Assembly (NCBI GenBank): GCA_023663265.1
Contig: JAMPHV010000014.1
Coordinates: forward strand, 1 to 39,510
Direction: 5' to 3'
Origin: Bacteroides sp.
GTDB lineage: Bacteria; Bacillota; Clostridia; Oscillospirales; Ruminococcaceae
Length of the DNA: 39,510 nt
The position numbers and the translations under genes were made by a program. Shown here in pieces: positions 1 to 7,673 of this stretch. Position 1 is the first letter of the stretch. The number at the start of each line of letters is the position of its first letter. The notes beneath the pieces were generated by a model, which saw nothing but the letters and a program-made list of their open reading frames with translations, ran no database searches and was not told the origin of the DNA.

Positions 1-48
1 CGCGCTGCTCTCGCTTCCGAGAATAAAAGAACATCACATAATATGTAA

Positions 49-177
49 TTTTAAGAATTAGTAAATCAGTGCTTTTATGAAAATTAAAGCATTGTTTTAA
101 TCGCAGTCATAAAAAATAGTATCTCCAGTTTAGAAATTTTGGTGAAACTTAAATTTCGTTATAATAATTGACAATTT
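49..177 (+). repeat. Left copy of ~130-bp dispersed module
   Basis: This AT-rich stretch aligns over about 125 bases, at roughly 80% identity by eye, with the reverse complement of 39385-39507 at the other end of the window. Shared blocks include TTTAAGAATTAGTAAATC, CGCAGTCATAAAAAAT and TTTAGAAATTTTGG. In both copies the module lies downstream of a gene 3' end and is joined on the gene side to TTGACAATT. I see no coding potential. It could be part of a non-autonomous mobile element or a larger intergenic repeat; its presence near both edges suggests that the window is a contig that broke in repeats. Confidence 0.75.
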
Positions 178-210
178 TTTGAAGCTTTGGTATAGTTTTT
201 TTACAGCCCC
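165..210. repeat. Half copy of the GGGGCTG/AATTGAC terminator repeat
   Basis: After AATTGACAATT the sequence continues TTTTTTGAAG, then TTTGG, ATAG and TTTTTTTACAGCCCC. This is the right half of the complete element at 18404-18515, with only a few substitutions. The matching left half (GGGGCTGTAAAAAA and hairpin) is absent; the 130-bp module at 49-177 is there instead. It lies just downstream of the stop of the minus-strand gene ending at 238, the same position relative to genes as the other copies. Confidence 0.7.
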
Positions 211-237
211 TTTTTACGGCATTCCCCTTATAAACTC

Positions 238-1287
238 TCATATCTCCCTGCTGTTAAATCTCAGGGGCTTGCTTTCGGGGTTTTCGGCTGTCACCGCATC
301 GATAATTTCATTTTTTCTGCGTTCCGCGTCGGGCAGATCGCAAACAATGTCGTTTATATCATAGGGACCGTATCGGAAATGTCCTACCGAAGCGCCGTGA
401 AATTCTCCGTCAATAAGCAGATACTGAAGCGTTTCATGGTCGTATTCGGGCTTTCCCAAAAGAGATGCGGTCATTTCCTTTAAGGCATGCTCGTTCGACC
501 TTACCGTAAAATCGTTTCTGTGCATTACAAGGATACCTTCGACAGGCTCCCCGCGGTAATTTTCCAACAGCTCGATATCCGATCTTAAAATGAAGCCCTG
601 CTCGCATTCCGCTAAAATATCCTCGTCAACAAGCGCCTGCACAGCCGACCTTATTTCCTTTTCGGGAAGCTTGTAAAAGGACCTTGCCATTTGAATATCA
701 AAAACCGCATTGCGATAGGAAAACCGCTTAAGCGCCGTTTTAAGCGCCTCCTGCCTTGTATACCTCTCCGTATCCGAGTCGGGGAACATCTCCTCAAATT
801 TGTACCACCCTCTGTCCCACTCGCCGTCGTACTGATCCTCATATATCAGGAACGCCTCCTGTAAACGGTGAAGTATCGGCGTTATCTGCTTCACGAGCAT
901 GCCCGTATCGGCTTTGAGCTGCTGTATATTAAAGGGACCCTCGCGCTCTATAAGCTCCAATATTCTAAGCTGCGCCTCCGTCGGCTTTAAAAGCGGTTTT
1001 CGGTAAAGGGCGGCGAAAAGCTCAAGCTCCTCCGTCATTATCCAGCCCAAATTGCCCCCGCTGAATCTCCCCTTGACAAGCTGCCTTTTTAACTGCCGCT
1101 GTCGGTTAAACTCGATATCGTCGAAGCTTGCCCGAAAGGACAGGACGGGCGGCTGACCGAAGCCGTGCCAATACAGATTCTGCCCCGGCTGCATATCTCT
1201 GTAAAGCTTGAGGTATTCCTCCGCGTTGGCTTTTCGCGTCAAAAACTGCCTTTCCATACGCAGGGATATTATTTTTTTCTTATCCAT
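238..1287 (-). CDS. Winged-helix protein, YcaQ/AlkZ-like
   Basis: A 349-residue soluble protein. An N-terminal block with KANAEEYLKLY and YWHGFGQPPVLSF is followed by a winged-helix section around residues 100-140 (EAQLRILELIEREGPFNIQQLK) and a second helical DNA-binding-like part, which resembles the HTH_42/YcaQ family of DNA-crosslink glycosylases. I do not see a clear copy of the catalytic QxD/QxQ motif of AlkZ, so glycosylase activity is uncertain; it may only bind DNA. The start at 1287 is chosen because GGGAGAG lies 6 bases upstream; an earlier ATG at 1308 overlaps the stop of the upstream gene (ATGA) but has no good ribosome site. It is the last gene of a minus-strand group with the DUF3795 and WYL genes. 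Confidence 0.6.
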   Translation of the reverse strand: MDKKKIISLRMERQFLTRKANAEEYLKLYRDMQPGQNLYWHGFGQPPVLSFRASFDDIEFNRQRQLKRQLVKGRFSGGNLGWIMTEELELFAALYRKPLLKPTEAQLRILELIEREGPFNIQQLKADTGMLVKQITPILHRLQEAFLIYEDQYDGEWDRGWYKFEEMFPDSDTERYTRQEALKTALKRFSYRNAVFDIQMARSFYKLPEKEIRSAVQALVDEDILAECEQGFILRSDIELLENYRGEPVEGILVMHRNDFTVRSNEHALKEMTASLLGKPEYDHETLQYLLIDGEFHGASVGHFRYGPYDINDIVCDLPDAERRKNEIIDAVTAENPESKPLRFNSREI

Positions 1288-1304
1288 TGCACTCTCCCGT
1301 ATTT

Positions 1305-1631
1305 TCATATATCGGACCTGTCCGCTTTTTCAGTTCTCTCTGCCGCTTCCGCCCTCCATTTTTTGCACTGCTCTATCCTCGCTCCGTGAGGAGTATCTCC
1401 GTGCTCGGGATCGCAGGAATATTGCGTCAACAGCCCGCAAGGGATATCGGGGCATTCTCCGCAGTGCAAAAAGCCTTTATTTTGACAGCACACCGCAACG
1501 GGACATTCTCCGTGAAAGGGGTGCCCGTCCGTTTCTATGCACCCTCCGCAGCCGCAGCTCTCCTTATAACCGCAGCCCGTGCAGTGCAGCCCGCAGCGGG
1601 AATCGACGGCATTATAGGTCAATATTTCCAT
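1305..1631 (-). CDS. DUF3795 cysteine-rich protein
   Basis: A 108-residue protein with at least twelve cysteines in CxxC, CxC and CC arrangements (RCGLHCTGCGYKESCGCGGC, then ECPVAVCC, HCGECPDIPC), the signature of DUF3795 proteins, which are presumed to bind metal, perhaps zinc or an iron-sulfur cluster. No function is established. Start at 1631 is supported by GGGAGG 8 bases upstream; the open frame continues upstream to 1706 but that part overlaps the end of the WYL regulator and lacks a ribosome site. It sits between the WYL regulator and the YcaQ-like gene, a grouping that suggests a small co-transcribed stress or repair unit, but that is inference. Confidence 0.8.
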   Translation of the reverse strand: MEILTYNAVDSRCGLHCTGCGYKESCGCGGCIETDGHPFHGECPVAVCCQNKGFLHCGECPDIPCGLLTQYSCDPEHGDTPHGARIEQCKKWRAEAAERTEKADRSDI

Positions 1632-1702
1632 TATGTATACCTCCCTGTTTGTTTTTGGTGTATTTTTTCGTAGTATAGCACAGTCAACAGGACAGCTGTA
1701 TG

Positions 1703-2611
1703 TCATATTTGTTTATTTCTTTTGAGCGCCCTTTCAAGTCTTTCGATATAGTCCCTTTTAAAATCCTCGGGTCCCAGTATCTCCACCTTGTCGCCGAAGC
1801 TCATATACCAGTTCAAGGCGTTGTCGTAATCGCAAAAGCCCCATTTTGTATACAGCCGTCCGTCCTCCTCCGAGGTAAAGCTGCACGGTCCGTATTCCTC
1901 TACCAGCTTGTATTTTTCGCTCGGCTCAAACAGCGCGGTTATCACATATTCATCGGTAAAGCGCCGCCCGAAATCAAGCTTTTCGGCGGGAATACTCCTT
2001 TGCTCAAAGCCTTGATCGGTGATCCTCAAATCCCACAGCCGATCAAGCTTATACATTCTGAAATCGCTGCGTTCGGGACAAAAGCCGAAAATATACCAGC
2101 TCGACCACTTGAAGACCACCAAAAGAGGCTCTATCAGCTTATCGTCCTCGCCCCTGCTGTAATAATAGTGAAAGGTCACGCACTTTTTTTCGCGAGCGGC
2201 TTTTTTCAGCATATTGATCTTTTCCGAAAGACTGTCCTTATGAAAAGAGGACAGGTCTATCATTATGCTGTCGTCCAAGGGTATAACGGCATCTTTTCCG
2301 TAAAGCTTATCGGACAATGCGGAGGAGGTAGGCGCGGCGGATACGCTTTCAAGCGCCTTTAAGCCCGCAAGCACCGCTTGCAGCTCGTCCCTCGTGAAAA
2401 CCGTTGTGTCAAGGTTGAAGCCGTCCATTATCTCAACTCCGCCCTCCGTGCCCCGAAAGGAAACGATAGGTATGCCCGCGCCGCAGATCGTTTCTATATC
2501 CCGCGCGATAGTTCTGCGGGACACCTCGAATTTTTCCGCGAGATAAGACATAGTTACCTTTCCCTTGCGCTGTAAAACGGTTATTATTCCGATAATTCGA
2601 TCTATTTTCAT
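1703..2611 (-). CDS. YafY-type HTH/WYL transcriptional regulator
   Basis: A 302-residue regulator. Residues 1-55 form the N-terminal winged helix (KIDRIIGIITVLQRKGKVTM, then SRRTIARDIETICGAGIPI), typical of the YafY/DeoR-like HTH_11 family. Residues 130-230 hold the WYL domain, with KWSSWYIFGFCPERSDFRMYKLDR being the usual ligand-binding core, and the rest is the WCX C-terminal extension. These proteins sense small molecules or nucleic acids and commonly regulate their own neighbourhood or DNA-damage genes. It is the first gene of the minus-strand group and is divergent from blaI across 145 bp. AAGAGG lies upstream of the ATG. Confidence 0.88.
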   Translation of the reverse strand: MKIDRIIGIITVLQRKGKVTMSYLAEKFEVSRRTIARDIETICGAGIPIVSFRGTEGGVEIMDGFNLDTTVFTRDELQAVLAGLKALESVSAAPTSSALSDKLYGKDAVIPLDDSIMIDLSSFHKDSLSEKINMLKKAAREKKCVTFHYYYSRGEDDKLIEPLLVVFKWSSWYIFGFCPERSDFRMYKLDRLWDLRITDQGFEQRSIPAEKLDFGRRFTDEYVITALFEPSEKYKLVEEYGPCSFTSEEDGRLYTKWGFCDYDNALNWYMSFGDKVEILGPEDFKRDYIERLERALKRNKQI

Positions 2612-2689
2612 AACGGCTGCCTCTTATAATTCATATAATAAGATTATGATAGCATATTTTTTCAATATTGGCAATATTTTTTTAAAGTC

Positions 2690-2718
2690 TTGACAAATCC
2701 CAAAAAATATGCTTTAAT
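2690..2718 (+). promoter_or_regulatory. Sigma-A promoter of the blaI gene
   Basis: TTGACA (2690-2695), a 17-bp spacer, then TTTAAT (2713-2718). The start point falls immediately before the BlaI operator palindrome at 2729-2742, so repressor bound there should block initiation or early elongation. Confidence 0.75.
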
Positions 2719-2728
2719 ATATTTAATC

Positions 2729-2742
2729 ACTACAAACGTAGT
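2729..2742. promoter_or_regulatory. BlaI/MecI operator, blaI copy
   Basis: ACTACAAACGTAGT is an inverted repeat with 5-bp arms around AAAC, and contains the TACA-N2-(T/C)GTA core of BlaI/MecI operators. It lies between the -10 element and the blaI start, in the classic autoregulation position. A second copy with the same arms occurs at 4079-4092. Confidence 0.8.
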
Positions 2743-2756
2743 TAACGGAGGAAAAT

Positions 2757-3134
2757 ATGCCTGTAAAAAAATTGCCCGACGCGGAATTCGAGATAATGAA
2801 AGCTGTATGGAACAGCGAGGAGCCCGTTACAACGCCCGCGCTGACCGAAAAATTAAAGCGGCTTCTCCCGAACAAGGACTGGAAGCAGCAGACGGTTATG
2901 ACGATGCTTGTAAGGCTTGAAAAAAAGGGCTTTCTGCGCTCGGAAAAAAACGGAAAGGAACGCCTGTATTATTCCTCGGTCAGCGAGGAGGAATATATGA
3001 AGATCGAAGCCAAAAGCTTCGCCGACAGATTTAACGGCAGCTCCTTCAGCAGACTTGTAAAAGCGCTGAACGGCGGAGAAAAAATTTCCGAGGAGGATAT
3101 CGAAGAGCTGCAAGGCTGGCTGGACAAAATGTAA
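2757..3134 (+). CDS. blaI: BlaI/MecI/CopY family repressor
   Basis: A 125-residue winged-helix repressor: LPDAEFEIMKAVWNSEEPVTT at the N terminus, recognition region WKQQTVMTMLVRLEKKGFLR, then the wing NGKERLYYSSV and a C-terminal dimerisation helix region. In the family, a dimer sits on TACA-N2-TGTA operators and is inactivated by a membrane M56 protease (BlaR1) that senses cell-wall antibiotics. GGAGG is correctly spaced before the ATG. Two operators of this type lie in the window, one at its own promoter and one before the DUF2079 gene at 4110. The following M56 gene is truncated, so the signal that relieves repression may be lost or supplied elsewhere. Confidence 0.9.
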   Translation: MPVKKLPDAEFEIMKAVWNSEEPVTTPALTEKLKRLLPNKDWKQQTVMTMLVRLEKKGFLRSEKNGKERLYYSSVSEEEYMKIEAKSFADRFNGSSFSRLVKALNGGEKISEEDIEELQGWLDKM

Positions 3135-4010
3135 TTTAAGGAAACGCTTACCTATATCCTGTTTTTTATCTGGCTCTGCGGCGTTCTCACGGTGCTCCTC
3201 TCGGCGCTTCTTAAGCAGCGCGCCTTTATACGCAGCGTAAAAAGGCTGTCTCTGCCCGTATCGGAGGATACCGCAAGGTTAGCCGACAAGCTTGCCGTTG
3301 ATATGCTTATTGCCGCCGATATAAAAACGGCCGCTCTCGGAAATATTGCCTCGCCAATGGCAGTTGGCGTATTTAAGCCCATGCTTATCTTACCGAACAG
3401 AGATTTTTCGGACAATGAGCTGAGACTTATTTTAAAGCACGAATTAACGCATATCAAGCATCACGATCTGCCGATAAAGGTCATTATGATATTATGCGGA
3501 GCCGTTCACTGGTTCAACCCGTTTATAAGGCTTTTTATCCGCGCGGCGGAGCAGGAGTGCGAGCTTTACTGCGACGAGAACGTAATGAGGGACGAGAGCG
3601 GGGAGCTTAAAAAAATCTACTGCCGCTCCATTTTAAACGCGGTTTCCGCCGAAAAAAGAATAAACAGGCGTTTATCGCCCGCTCTGTCCTCCAACTTTTT
3701 TCTTAACAAAAAAGGGCTGAAGCGCCGCATAACAATGATACTCTCAAACAACAAAAAGCGCGGTCTGAGCGCCGTATGCGCCTTGACCGCCGCGCTCACG
3801 CTGCTTACGGGCGCCGTTTTCGCTTTCTCCTCCGAGCCGCGCTCCGACTCCGATATGGGAACGGTTACCTCCCTCTATGAGTCTTCTTCGGAAAATACCG
3901 ACTATACCGCTGTCTACAACGAAGCTTCGACCGAGCTTTCCCGCAGCGGCTCCGAAATATCGGAAGCTGCTTTTACGTTTGTGACGGTTACGGGTCCCGA
4001 CAGCCGTTAA
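3135..4010 (+). pseudogene. M56 (BlaR1-type) sensor peptidase, 5'-truncated
   Basis: The frame encodes an M56 metallopeptidase core: a membrane helix (YILFFIWLCGVLTVLL), a cytosolic linker, the zinc motif HELTH (residues 83-87 counted from a GTG at 3192), a third-ligand-type region EQECELYCDENVMR, and a C-terminal membrane helix before a short tail. The first two membrane helices and any ATG are missing. The coding frame begins immediately after the blaI TAA and is even in the same frame as blaI; the only in-frame start is GTG 3192, inside the membrane helix and without a ribosome site. The external sensor domain is also very short (about 60 residues). I infer a deletion of roughly 80-100 N-terminal residues. 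Weak expression from GTG cannot be excluded. Confidence 0.75.
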
Positions 4011-4078
4011 AATTTTATCTGCATATAGTATAAACAAACACGGGCGGCGTTCGCATGCCGTTCATTATTTTCACAAAA

Positions 4079-4092
4079 ACTACAAATGTAGT
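4079..4092. promoter_or_regulatory. BlaI/MecI operator, DUF2079 copy
   Basis: ACTACAAATGTAGT is an inverted repeat containing the exact consensus TACA-N2-TGTA. It has the same arms as the operator at 2729-2742 and differs only at one central base. It lies 17 bp before the ATG of the DUF2079 gene, so that gene is very probably under BlaI control independently of the blaI promoter. Confidence 0.8.
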
Positions 4093-4109
4093 TTTAGAAA
4101 GGGACAAAT

Positions 4110-5409
4110 ATGAAAGATTTTCTTAAAAAGGAGCCCGCGCAGGTCGCTTACAGGCTTCTGACCGCTTGGATAACCGTATCGGCGTTTTTTATGACGACCT
4201 CGGAGGTCGATTTTACAGCTCTTGATTTTTTTGCGGGAAAAAGCTTTATTCTTTTTATCGCCTTGACCGCTTCGGTCTTTCTGCTTTTCCTTTTCATAAC
4301 AAGCGAAAAGCTCGTTACCCTGCTTATGATAGGCTCCGCCCTTATGTACTGCGTTATTGCGGCGGCGCGGTGCTCGGATTTTTACTTTCTCTTAGGCTGC
4401 TGCGCGGTAATATCGGGAATAGTCTGCTATTCAAAGGCGGCGGAGCTTCGCCCGAGACTGTCGAAAAAAGCTCTTTGGGTGATAGCCGCCGTTCTTATGC
4501 TCTTATTTACCGCAATAGTCGGTACCGCCTGCTCCCTGAGATACAAAAATCATTGGACGCCCTGCTATGATTTCGGGATATTCGCGCAGATGTTTTATTA
4601 TATGAAAGAAACGGGTCGGGCGCTTGTTACCTGTGAACGCGACGGGCTGCTTTCCCATTTCGCGGTGCACTTTTCTCCCATATTTTACCTGCTTCTGCCT
4701 ATTTATCTTATTTTCCCCTCGCCCGTTACCCTGCTGCTGGGTCAATGCGCCGTGACAGCCTCGGGTATTGTCCCGCTTATGAAAATATGCGGGAATCATA
4801 AGCTTTCCCCCTTTTCCTCCCTTGCCTTTGCGGCTGTATACGTATTATACTACAAGTGTAATTTTTCCCTGCTGGTTCTGTCGCTGGTGTATTTCGTCTG
4901 TGTAACGGGTCTTTTATCCGCTTACGGCGACGGCGTTATGACGGGACGGTACGATAACTATATTTATGACGAGGGGGGACTGTTCACCGTTATCAAGGCG
5001 GCGGTTCAAAATCCCCTTTACGTCGTGCGGCAAGCCGCCTCGGATAAAAAAATATCGTTTATCCTGCAAATGCTGGTACCGCTCTTGTTTATGCCGTTTT
5101 GCACCAAAAAAGCTCCGAGGCTCATACTGCTGATTCCCTTTTTTCTTGTGAACCTAATGACAAATTATACGTATCAGTACAACATAACTGTATCATTTGG
5201 AGAGCACTCGGCAGACCGCGGAATACTGCGTAGTTGACCTAAGGCTCGAGGCAGGAAGAGAAAAGGCGGAGGAGCTTTGCGGCGAACAGCTTGAGATACT
5301 TTTTTACAAGGAAAACACGGCGGCGGTTTTTCACCGTACCGAAAAATTTTCGGAAAAAAACTCGGAGCCTTCCGAGGAAAGCTCCGAGCACCGCCGCGCC
5401 GTCGCATGA
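4110..5409 (+). pseudogene. DUF2079 membrane protein with internal and C-terminal deletions
   Basis: An open frame of 375 codons (4110-5237) encodes a multi-pass membrane protein of the DUF2079 family, whose fold is thought to resemble GT-C glycosyltransferases. The family core YDFGIFAQMFYYMKETG, CERDGLLSHFAVHFSPIFYLL and YLIFPSPVTLLLGQ is intact (about residues 150-215). Two lesions are apparent. Around residues 240-255 the frame jumps from YVLYYKCNFSLL to VYFVCVTGLLSAYGDGVM, skipping the segment usually found after the A-L-Y-P motif. After YTYQYNI the frame is lost, and a C-terminal fragment (AEYCVVDLRLEAG, ILFYKENTAAVF) continues in another frame at 5197-5409. Complete family members are about 500-600 residues. 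A BlaI operator and AAAGGGAC ribosome site precede the ATG, so it may still be transcribed. Confidence 0.7.
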
Positions 5410-5412
5410 TGA

Positions 5413-5560
5413 AATAAAAACCCGCTTTTGAGCAGGGTGGGTAAAGTTCCCATCGCAGGTTCACGCTCCCTTCTTCCGCAGTACGGGAGGTCTGCAATCC
5501 GCTGCAATAGAGAAATCCCTTTTAATTTATGTGTTGGATTTTATGAACCACCACACTAAC
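5413..5560. ncRNA. Candidate structured RNA in convergent gap (strand unsure)
   Basis: Between the end of the DUF2079 remnant and the DUF1292 gene lie nested helices: CGCAG/CTGC(A) enclosing GCTCCC/GGGAGG (about 5453-5499), then AATCCGCTGCAATAG, and a separate GTGTTGG/CCACCACAC arm (5531-5555). On the plus strand TCTGCAATCCGCT resembles the Alu-domain loop of large-type bacterial SRP RNA (CTGCAATCCGCT in Bacillus), and a terminal hairpin flanked by single-stranded AAAGTTCCCAT and AATCCGCT also recalls 6S RNA. The SRP S-domain is absent. On the minus strand a TATTAT at 5601-5606 and a terminator-like CCCTGC/GCGGG followed by TTTTT (5416-5436) would delimit a ~170-nt RNA. Identity and strand are unresolved. 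Confidence 0.35.
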
Positions 5561-5638
5561 AAAACGTAGCAGTAATAATATTTTTATTTTTTTGGGAAAT
5601 ATAATACCTGTATATTGCTGGAAAGTCTCGAAACGCTT

Positions 5639-5995
5639 TTAGCGGCAGTCCTCGCAGCCGCAGCCGTCCTCGTGCCCATCGCCGAAAACAGCGCCGAGAT
5701 GCTCGATAAACGCCTCGCCCACCTCGTTGTAAAGGTCTTCGTCGTCAACGGTCGCCAGCATATACTCGCCGTTTTCCTCGACCTCCTTAAGAATTATAAA
5801 CTCGACCTCATCGTCCTCCGACTCGTCGTCCTCGGTGTAAGGAACAAGCGCCACATAGTTCTGTCCGTCGTAGCAAACGGCGTCTATAACCTCAAAGGAC
5901 TCGCCGTCCAGCTCAACGATTTGGGGCTCGTACTCTTCAAATTCCCCGTCGGTATTTTCTTCGAGCTCCTCGTTAGTCTTTTTTTCGTCAGCCAT
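5639..5995 (-). CDS. DUF1292 acidic protein
   Basis: A 118-residue, strongly acidic protein. The DUF1292 core spans residues 25-90: EPQIVELDGESFEVIDAV, YVALVP, FIILKEVEENGEYMLATVDD. YrzB in Bacillus is the best-known member; the family has no established biochemical role. The C terminus carries a short cysteine cluster (CGCEDC), which I do not know as a usual part of the domain and which may bind metal. The upstream region on the minus strand is AT-rich and contains no clear strong ribosome site, only GGGCG 8 bases before the ATG. Confidence 0.85.
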   Translation of the reverse strand: MADEKKTNEELEENTDGEFEEYEPQIVELDGESFEVIDAVCYDGQNYVALVPYTEDDESEDDEVEFIILKEVEENGEYMLATVDDEDLYNEVGEAFIEHLGAVFGDGHEDGCGCEDCR

Positions 5996-6253
5996 ATATT
6001 TTTACGCCCAAATACAACAGCGCCTCTGCGCCGCGTTATATGAGCGAAGCTCCTTTCGTTTTTATCCGAGCTGCGTTTCAAACGAAGGCTTTGTCCGTTT
6101 GAAAACCAACCTTATATATTATATCTTATACCTTTTCCAAAGTCAATAGAAAATTTTCATTTTTCAATGATTTTAAAAAAAATATGTGTATAACGCTACA
6201 AAAATATTCCACAATAGTGCAAAATTATATACATTTCGACGAATGAAAAAGTG

Positions 6254-6282
6254 TTGACTTTAACTCCGATCCGTGGTATTAT
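6254..6282 (+). promoter_or_regulatory. Near-consensus sigma-A promoter of unit 6289-7042
   Basis: TTGACT (6254-6259), an exact 17-bp spacer, and TATTAT (6277-6282), predicting initiation near 6289. This is one of the best promoters in the window, yet no intact gene follows. Confidence 0.7.
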
Positions 6283-6288
6283 ATAGAC

Positions 6289-7042
6289 AAGGAAAGAGAA
6301 ACAGAAAACCTCGGTCAGTACCCAAAGCTTACGGCGACCCGATCGGGCATAGGTCAAATCGCTGATGAATGACAGGATTGACAAAAAATATGCTCGCAGA
6401 TGATCCGAGGGGACGCAGGCAGCCGATGCAGACACACAAAATGATTTGGCGCAAATGATTAAATCGGTGCATCGGAAACACAGGCGGCGTTAATGTAGCG
6501 ATTTCCTACGAACGAAGGCAAAACCCTCGGTACATCTTTCTTATCAACGCTGAACGGATACAAGGTCGATTTGCTTTCAATATACGGAGTGATATCCGCA
6601 TAAATTTATCGGGAAAGGCGGCGAGTCCAATGGAAACAGAATCAAACAGCGGCTGTGAATTGCGGCTCGCGATCGTGTAGGACTGGATATGCAAGCCGAC
6701 GCGCAAAATTTCAGCTCTAACGGCTGCAACATTTTACAAGCGGCTTTGATCGGAACATTTAGTTCAAAAGGAATAGCTTACACGACCGACCCAATTCAAG
6801 ATGTTAAATATATGGCGCAGAGTGGATCTGCGGAAACGCTTCACGGCGATAAAATAAAAAGCCATATGTATTATATACAGTTGATCCCACAGACAGGGGT
6901 GGTTCCCATGATAGCTTTGATCCAACCTTTCAAAATCGATTCCGCAGGATAGACAGAGGGGATTACGCCAATGGACAGTTTAAAATAACAATTTAATAAA
7001 ACAAATTCTGCTCCGAGTCACATTCGGGGCAGAATTTTTTTT
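6289..7042 (+). other. Promoter-to-terminator unit with no intact gene
   Basis: About 750 bases between a strong promoter and an intrinsic terminator. The longest frame is an 87-codon ORF at 6689-6952 (with TTDPIQDVKYMAQSGSAET and QLIPQTGVVPMIALIQPFKI), preceded only by a weak TAGGA; frames upstream are broken by stops every 20-60 codons (for example a short frame encoding FPTNEGKTLGTSFLSTL at 6503-6553). I recognise none of these. Complementary segments are present: CCTCGG (6309-6314) with CCGAGG (6405-6410), CCGATGCA with TGCATCGG (6423-6475), GCGACC with GGTC-AAA-TCGC, and a CCCGATCGGG palindrome. It is either a decayed gene or a large structured RNA. Confidence 0.4.
7003..7042 (+). terminator. 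Intrinsic terminator
   Basis: AAATTCTGCTCCGA, a 6-base loop, then TTCGGGGCAGAATTT running into eight T residues. The stem is about 14 bp with a G-T pair. It closes the unit that begins at the 6254 promoter and separates it from the sigma-factor operon. Confidence 0.85.
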
Positions 7043-7049
7043 AAGAGAC

Positions 7050-7077
7050 TGTAACCTTTGGAAGTAAAAGGGAGTTA
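7050..7077 (+). promoter_or_regulatory. Possible ECF-type promoter of sigma operon
   Basis: TGTAACC (7050-7056) matches the -35 element of many ECF promoters and is the same hexamer as at the other sigma operon (35278). It follows the terminator directly and lies 57 bases before the sigma start. A matching CGTC -10 is not present at 16-bp spacing; GTTATA around 7074 is the alternative. Confidence 0.35.
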
Positions 7078-7112
7078 TATAGGTTGAGATGAAAAAAAGG
7101 AGTGATTGTTCA

Positions 7113-7673
7113 ATGGAAGACGAGGAGATCGTGAAAATGTTTCTGCGGCGGGAGGAAACGGCTATCGCCCACAGCAAGGACAAATACGGACAGCGGCTGC
7201 AAAATATATCCTTCGGCATAACAGCCGACCGCCAGACGGCGGAGGAGGTGGAAAACGACACCTATTACCGCGCATGGGAAAGTATTCCTCCAAACGAACC
7301 CTACGGGTATCTTTTCGCCTTTTTGGCAAAAATAGCCCGAAACCTTTCGCTGAGCGTCTGCCGCAACAGGAGCCGACTAAAGCGCAGCGCGTACGTCGTG
7401 GAGCTTTCCGAGGAAATGCAGCAGTGCATACCCTCGGGCGAAAACGTGGAGGAAAGGCTTAACGCCGATATTTTGGCGGAAACCGTAAGCAGCTTTCTCA
7501 GATCAAAGCCCAAGGAAAAACGCGAGGTTTTTATGCGGAGATACTGGTTCCTCGATCCCACAAAAAGCATTGCAAAACGGTTCGGTATGACGGAAAGCAG
7601 CGTAAAAACAACCTTGTTCAGGCTCAGAAAGGAGCTTAAGGAATATCTTGAAAGAGAGGGCTACACGGTATGA
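7113..7673 (+). CDS. ECF-type RNA polymerase sigma factor
   Basis: A 186-residue sigma-70 family protein. Region 2 lies at about residues 5-70 (EEIVKMFLRREETAIAHSKDKYG, RQTAEEVENDTYYRAWESIPP, YLFAFLAKIARNLSLSVCRN). Region 4 is at about 120-180 (KPKEKREVFMRRYWFLDPTKSIAKRF, SSVKTTLFRLRKEL), with the helix-turn-helix that contacts the -35 element. ATG 7113 is preferred because AAAGGAG lies 10 bases upstream; ATG 7089 has only a weak site. The stop overlaps the ATG of the next gene (ATGA), so the two are translationally coupled, as is usual for a sigma and its anti-sigma. The TGTAACC motif upstream suggests autoregulation. Confidence 0.85.
   Translation: MEDEEIVKMFLRREETAIAHSKDKYGQRLQNISFGITADRQTAEEVENDTYYRAWESIPPNEPYGYLFAFLAKIARNLSLSVCRNRSRLKRSAYVVELSEEMQQCIPSGENVEERLNADILAETVSSFLRSKPKEKREVFMRRYWFLDPTKSIAKRFGMTESSVKTTLFRLRKELKEYLEREGYTV

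Noticed and set aside
5416..5436. T-box leader (GGTGG near 5437)
   Set aside because: The T-box consensus AGGGTGGNACCGCG is not present and no aminoacyl-tRNA synthetase gene follows.
6366..6475. c-di-GMP riboswitch (GEMM) because of GGGGACGCAGGCAGCC
   Set aside because: The second conserved half (GCAAACC hairpin side) is absent and the downstream gene is missing, so the similarity is only superficial.
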